A program made the translations under genes and the position numbers. This document shows, in pieces, positions 61,838-64,000 of a stretch of DNA of 64,000 nt (positions are counted from its first letter, which is position 1; every line of letters begins with the position of its first letter). The stretch is from the NCBI RefSeq assembly GCF_026651875.1, contig NZ_CP104067.1, forward strand, positions 2,046,001 through 2,110,000, given 5' to 3'. This stretch comes from Alicyclobacillus fastidiosus. Its GTDB lineage: Bacteria > Bacillota > Bacilli > Alicyclobacillales > Alicyclobacillaceae. The notes under the pieces were generated by a model. It was not told the origin of the DNA. It was given only the letters and a program-made list of their open reading frames with translations, and ran no database searches.

Positions 61838-62986
61838 ATGAGAATGTTCGGGTTTGGTCAGCCGGAGACCGTTACGCGTCGACTCATCGCGACGGTCGTG
61901 ATCTTTTTTGTCTACTCGCATTCCATCCACGGCTCCATCACCATTCGCGCCACGGTGTACCTGATGCTCCTCGTCGAGTGTGTGATCATCTGGTTGCCAA
62001 ACGACGCGGTGCGGCGCTGGCACATGGTAGCGGGCGTGGGTATGTCATTTGTACCGGTCGCCGTGATGGTGTTCTTGGGGGTTCCCTTCGCGGCCGCCTC
62101 GCAACTTCTCTGGCCCGTCGCGGGCTGGGTGGCGTTGTGCCAGCGCGATAAGGACGTCGTCGCCACGGTCCTGTATGTGACGGTGGCCATCGTGATCGTC
62201 GTCGGGTTCGCTCGGACGGTGCCGACGTACGGGTTCGTCTCGGAGTTCATCGGCCTCGTCGCGATGTACTTTGGCATCCGGGCCGGCCGCTTGCGCCGCC
62301 TCGAACACGACCGCCTCGTCCGCGCGCACCAAGAGCTCGAACAGGCGACGCTGGAAACGATGAAACACGCGACGATGGAAGAGCGGATGCGAATCGCGAG
62401 AGACATGCACGACGGGGTGGGGCACCAGTTGACGTCGCTCATCGTCCAACTGCAGGCGACGCAGTTTGCCATCGCAAACGGCGACCAAAACGCCAAAACC
62501 ATGACGTCCGACGCCTTGGCGACGGCGCGCAGCGCCTTGCAGGAGTTGCGGGAAGTGGTACGGCGGTTCGAGTCGAGCGACGAGCACTTGACTGTGTCCG
62601 CCTTTGAAGCGCTCCTTCGCAGCTTTCAAAGGACCAGCGCCGTGGAATGTCGGTATGACATACAGCGCGTCATCGACAGACTGCCTTCTAAGGTAGCCAC
62701 GTGCCTCTACCGCGTGCTTCAGGAGTCGCTCACGAACGTCGCTCGCCACGCAGGAGCATCTGTCGTCGAAGTGGAACTATGCGAACAGAACGGTCACGCG
62801 AACCTCAGCGTGCGCGATGACGGCCGCTTGACCGACGTGTCAACATTGACGTTCGGATTTGGTCTGCGCGCCATGCAAACTCGCGTCCGCGACATGGGTG
62901 GTTCGTTTGCGTTAGAGCGCACGGGAAGTCACGGGTTGACCCTCGAGGTTCGGGTTCCCGTAAGGCAACAGGAGGCGTCGACTTGA
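61838..62986 (+). CDS. Sensor histidine kinase, NarL/DesK type (HisKA_3)
   Basis: 382 residues, ATG 61838. Five or six hydrophobic segments fill residues 15-140. The dimerisation and phosphoacceptor helix has 'EERMRIARDMHDGVGHQLTS' with the His (about residue 190). The ATPase domain has the N box 'YRVLQESLTNVARHAGAS' and the G boxes 'LSVRDDGR' and 'TFGFGLRAMQTRVRDMGG'. The membrane-rich sensor has no large outside domain, so it may sense a membrane or lipid-soluble signal, as in DesK or LiaS. The stop overlaps the response regulator start, so they form one two-component system. Confidence 0.93.
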   Translation: MRMFGFGQPETVTRRLIATVVIFFVYSHSIHGSITIRATVYLMLLVECVIIWLPNDAVRRWHMVAGVGMSFVPVAVMVFLGVPFAAASQLLWPVAGWVALCQRDKDVVATVLYVTVAIVIVVGFARTVPTYGFVSEFIGLVAMYFGIRAGRLRRLEHDRLVRAHQELEQATLETMKHATMEERMRIARDMHDGVGHQLTSLIVQLQATQFAIANGDQNAKTMTSDALATARSALQELREVVRRFESSDEHLTVSAFEALLRSFQRTSAVECRYDIQRVIDRLPSKVATCLYRVLQESLTNVARHAGASVVEVELCEQNGHANLSVRDDGRLTDVSTLTFGFGLRAMQTRVRDMGGSFALERTGSHGLTLEVRVPVRQQEAST

Positions 62987-63651
62987 TGGATTGCGGCCAG
63001 GAAAGGCAGATACGCGTGTTCATTGCGGACGACCAGGACATGATTGTTCAAGGACTCCGCTATATCGTCGACGCACAATCGGATATGACCGTCGTGGGCG
63101 TGGCGCAAGACGGCGAGCGTGCGCTGTCGCAATTGCAACTGGGGGTGGCGGATGTGGCGCTCGTCGACATTCGCATGCCGAAGTTGACTGGCATCGAGGT
63201 CGCAGAGCAGTTGAATTCGCGGCAGACCTGTTGCAAGGTGATCCTCCTCACCACCTTCGATCACGCCGAATACGTCCAAGAAGGCATCCGCGCGGGGGCC
63301 GTGGGCTTTTTGCTCAAGGACTCCCCGACCGAACAGCTCTTAGACGGCATTCGTCGAGCCGCGAGCGGCGAGGTGTTCTACCTCACGGCGAATGCGCAGG
63401 GAGCGCTCGCGACTCTCTATACCGTAGGCGAGCCCAAGCAGCCGCTGACGCTTCTCGAACCTCTGACGGATCGAGAACGGGATGTGCTGCAGTGCATGGC
63501 GCAGGGGATGCGCAACCAGGAAATTGCCGAGCAGATGTGCGTCTCGGTGGGGACTGTGAAGACACATGTGCACAGGATCCTGCAAAAGATGGGCGCAGAG
63601 GACAGGACCCAGGCGGTGGTTTGGGCCATTCGCGGTGGTCTCGTCAACTGA
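62986..63651 (+). CDS. Response regulator, NarL/LuxR type
   Basis: 221 residues from ATG 62986 with GGAGGCG 8 bases upstream, overlapping the kinase stop by one base. The receiver domain has 'RVFIADDQDMIVQGLRY' (acid pocket), 'ALVDIRMPKLTGIEVAEQL' (phospho-Asp), 'VILLTTFDHAEYVQEGIRAG' and 'AVGFLLKDSPTEQLLDGIR' (Lys). The C-terminal LuxR helix-turn-helix is 'LTDRERDVLQCMAQGMRNQE' then 'IAEQMCVSVGTVKTHVHRIL'. It is the DNA-binding partner of the kinase upstream. Target genes are not evident. The sigK start follows 180 bases later. Confidence 0.95.
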   Translation: MDCGQERQIRVFIADDQDMIVQGLRYIVDAQSDMTVVGVAQDGERALSQLQLGVADVALVDIRMPKLTGIEVAEQLNSRQTCCKVILLTTFDHAEYVQEGIRAGAVGFLLKDSPTEQLLDGIRRAASGEVFYLTANAQGALATLYTVGEPKQPLTLLEPLTDRERDVLQCMAQGMRNQEIAEQMCVSVGTVKTHVHRILQKMGAEDRTQAVVWAIRGGLVN

Positions 63652-63828
63652 ACATGGGTTTCAGGCGCATCGGTGCAATGCGGCCGGGCGGTTTTTAACG
63701 GGCGGGCCGTTCAGGTTCTGCCTCTTCCTAGGCGAATTCGCCATCGTGTCGCGAAGGCAGATTCAGTGTCCACGCTGCATAAATTAGGCCGAAGTCATTG
63801 CCAAGACGCACGACGGAGGTGGCGTAAT

Positions 63829-64000
63829 TTGTCCGGCATATTGGCACTGCTCGCACTCGTCTTGAAGGACGTCTCGGTATTCGTCTCGTATGTGAAAAAC
63901 GGTGCGTTCCCGAAACCGCTCTCTGCAGCAGAGGAGCGCGATGCGCTGGACGACCTGGCCAAGGGCAGTGAATCCGCGCGCAATTTACTGATTGAACACA
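63829..64000 (+). CDS. sigK: Sporulation sigma factor SigK, N-terminal part, truncated by the window edge
   Basis: TTG 63829 with GGAGGT 8 bases upstream opens a frame that is still open at the end of the window (57 residues). 'SYVKNGAFPKPLSAAEERDA' and 'LDDLAKGSESARNLLIEH' match sigma-K of B. subtilis (VSYVKNNAFPQPLSSSEE and MAKGDEHARNMLIEH). The short hydrophobic N-terminus (ILALLALVLKDVSVFV) is the pro-sequence that holds pro-sigma-K at the forespore membrane until SpoIVFB cuts it. SigK directs late mother-cell genes. No recombination site of a skin-type element is seen in the visible part. Confidence 0.92.
   Translation, partial: MSGILALLALVLKDVSVFVSYVKNGAFPKPLSAAEERDALDDLAKGSESARNLLIEH

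Noticed and set aside
1-64000. CRISPR arrays, tRNA or rRNA genes
   Set aside because: No regularly spaced repeat array and no cloverleaf or rRNA signature was seen. The tRNA-related signals found belong to T-box leaders.
63829-64000. Skin-element interruption of sigK
   Set aside because: The visible 57 codons are continuous and match sigma-K. An interruption further downstream cannot be judged from this window.

Overview
The window looks like the chromosome of a spore-forming Bacillota, most like Alicyclobacillus or a close relative. Support comes from gene order that matches Bacillus subtilis: hisS-aspS, a 6S RNA-like locus, a CymR-type regulator and a cysteine desulfurase; then an AI-2E family membrane protein, alaS, ireB, yqgF/ruvX, mltG and a YrrR-like penicillin-binding protein. 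Other support is two T-box leaders, a c-di-AMP riboswitch, a PyrR-type attenuator, YjcZ-like and YmaF-like small proteins, and the start of sigK at the right edge. The family-level assignment is an inference.

Layout. 1-2831: the end of a fatty-acid or CoA-ester beta-oxidation operon (3-hydroxyacyl-CoA dehydrogenase, acyl-CoA dehydrogenase, thiolase). 3340-7087: a dead sugar-use locus (GH35-like beta-galactosidase, sugar isomerase/epimerase, Gfo/Idh/MocA oxidoreductase, sugar ABC permease end), each gene carrying its own lesion. 7319-14945: an insertion-sequence pile-up with two IS110-family copies in the same orientation bracketing an inactivated IS1182-like transposase and an apparently intact IS21-family element. 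Between them sit two tandem small polybasic ORFs that share a motif. 15075-22075: an ArsR/SdpI pair, a GT-C glycosyltransferase, an MFS transporter behind a PyrR-type attenuator, and a YjcZ/YmaF/YjcZ trio.

22487-38306 is a catabolic accessory region. A sigma-54-dependent activator is divergent from a Rieske oxygenase, an NCS1 permease, a tartrate/D-malate-type dehydrogenase and an aldehyde dehydrogenase. A textbook -24/-12 promoter and palindromic candidate activator sites lie between them. The residue pattern of the Rieske protein points to the quaternary-amine (carnitine monooxygenase) class. With the two dehydrogenases this suggests a route from a carnitine-like compound through malic semialdehyde and D-malate to pyruvate. 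Further on are several MFS transporters, a class II aldolase, an orphan peptide-binding lipoprotein preceded by a broken paralogue, a PIG-L deacetylase, and a c-di-AMP riboswitch whose own gene is dead.

38447-45780 holds small proteins, a metallo-hydrolase gene with its catalytic core deleted, a 1109-residue SWIM/SNF2 helicase and a stand-alone hemL. From about 46090 to the end the window is conserved core: tRNA synthetases, RNA-level regulation, sulfur transfer, fluoride export, cell-wall enzymes, a NarL-type two-component pair and sigK. This part has compact operons with overlapping starts and stops, in contrast to the gene decay on the left.
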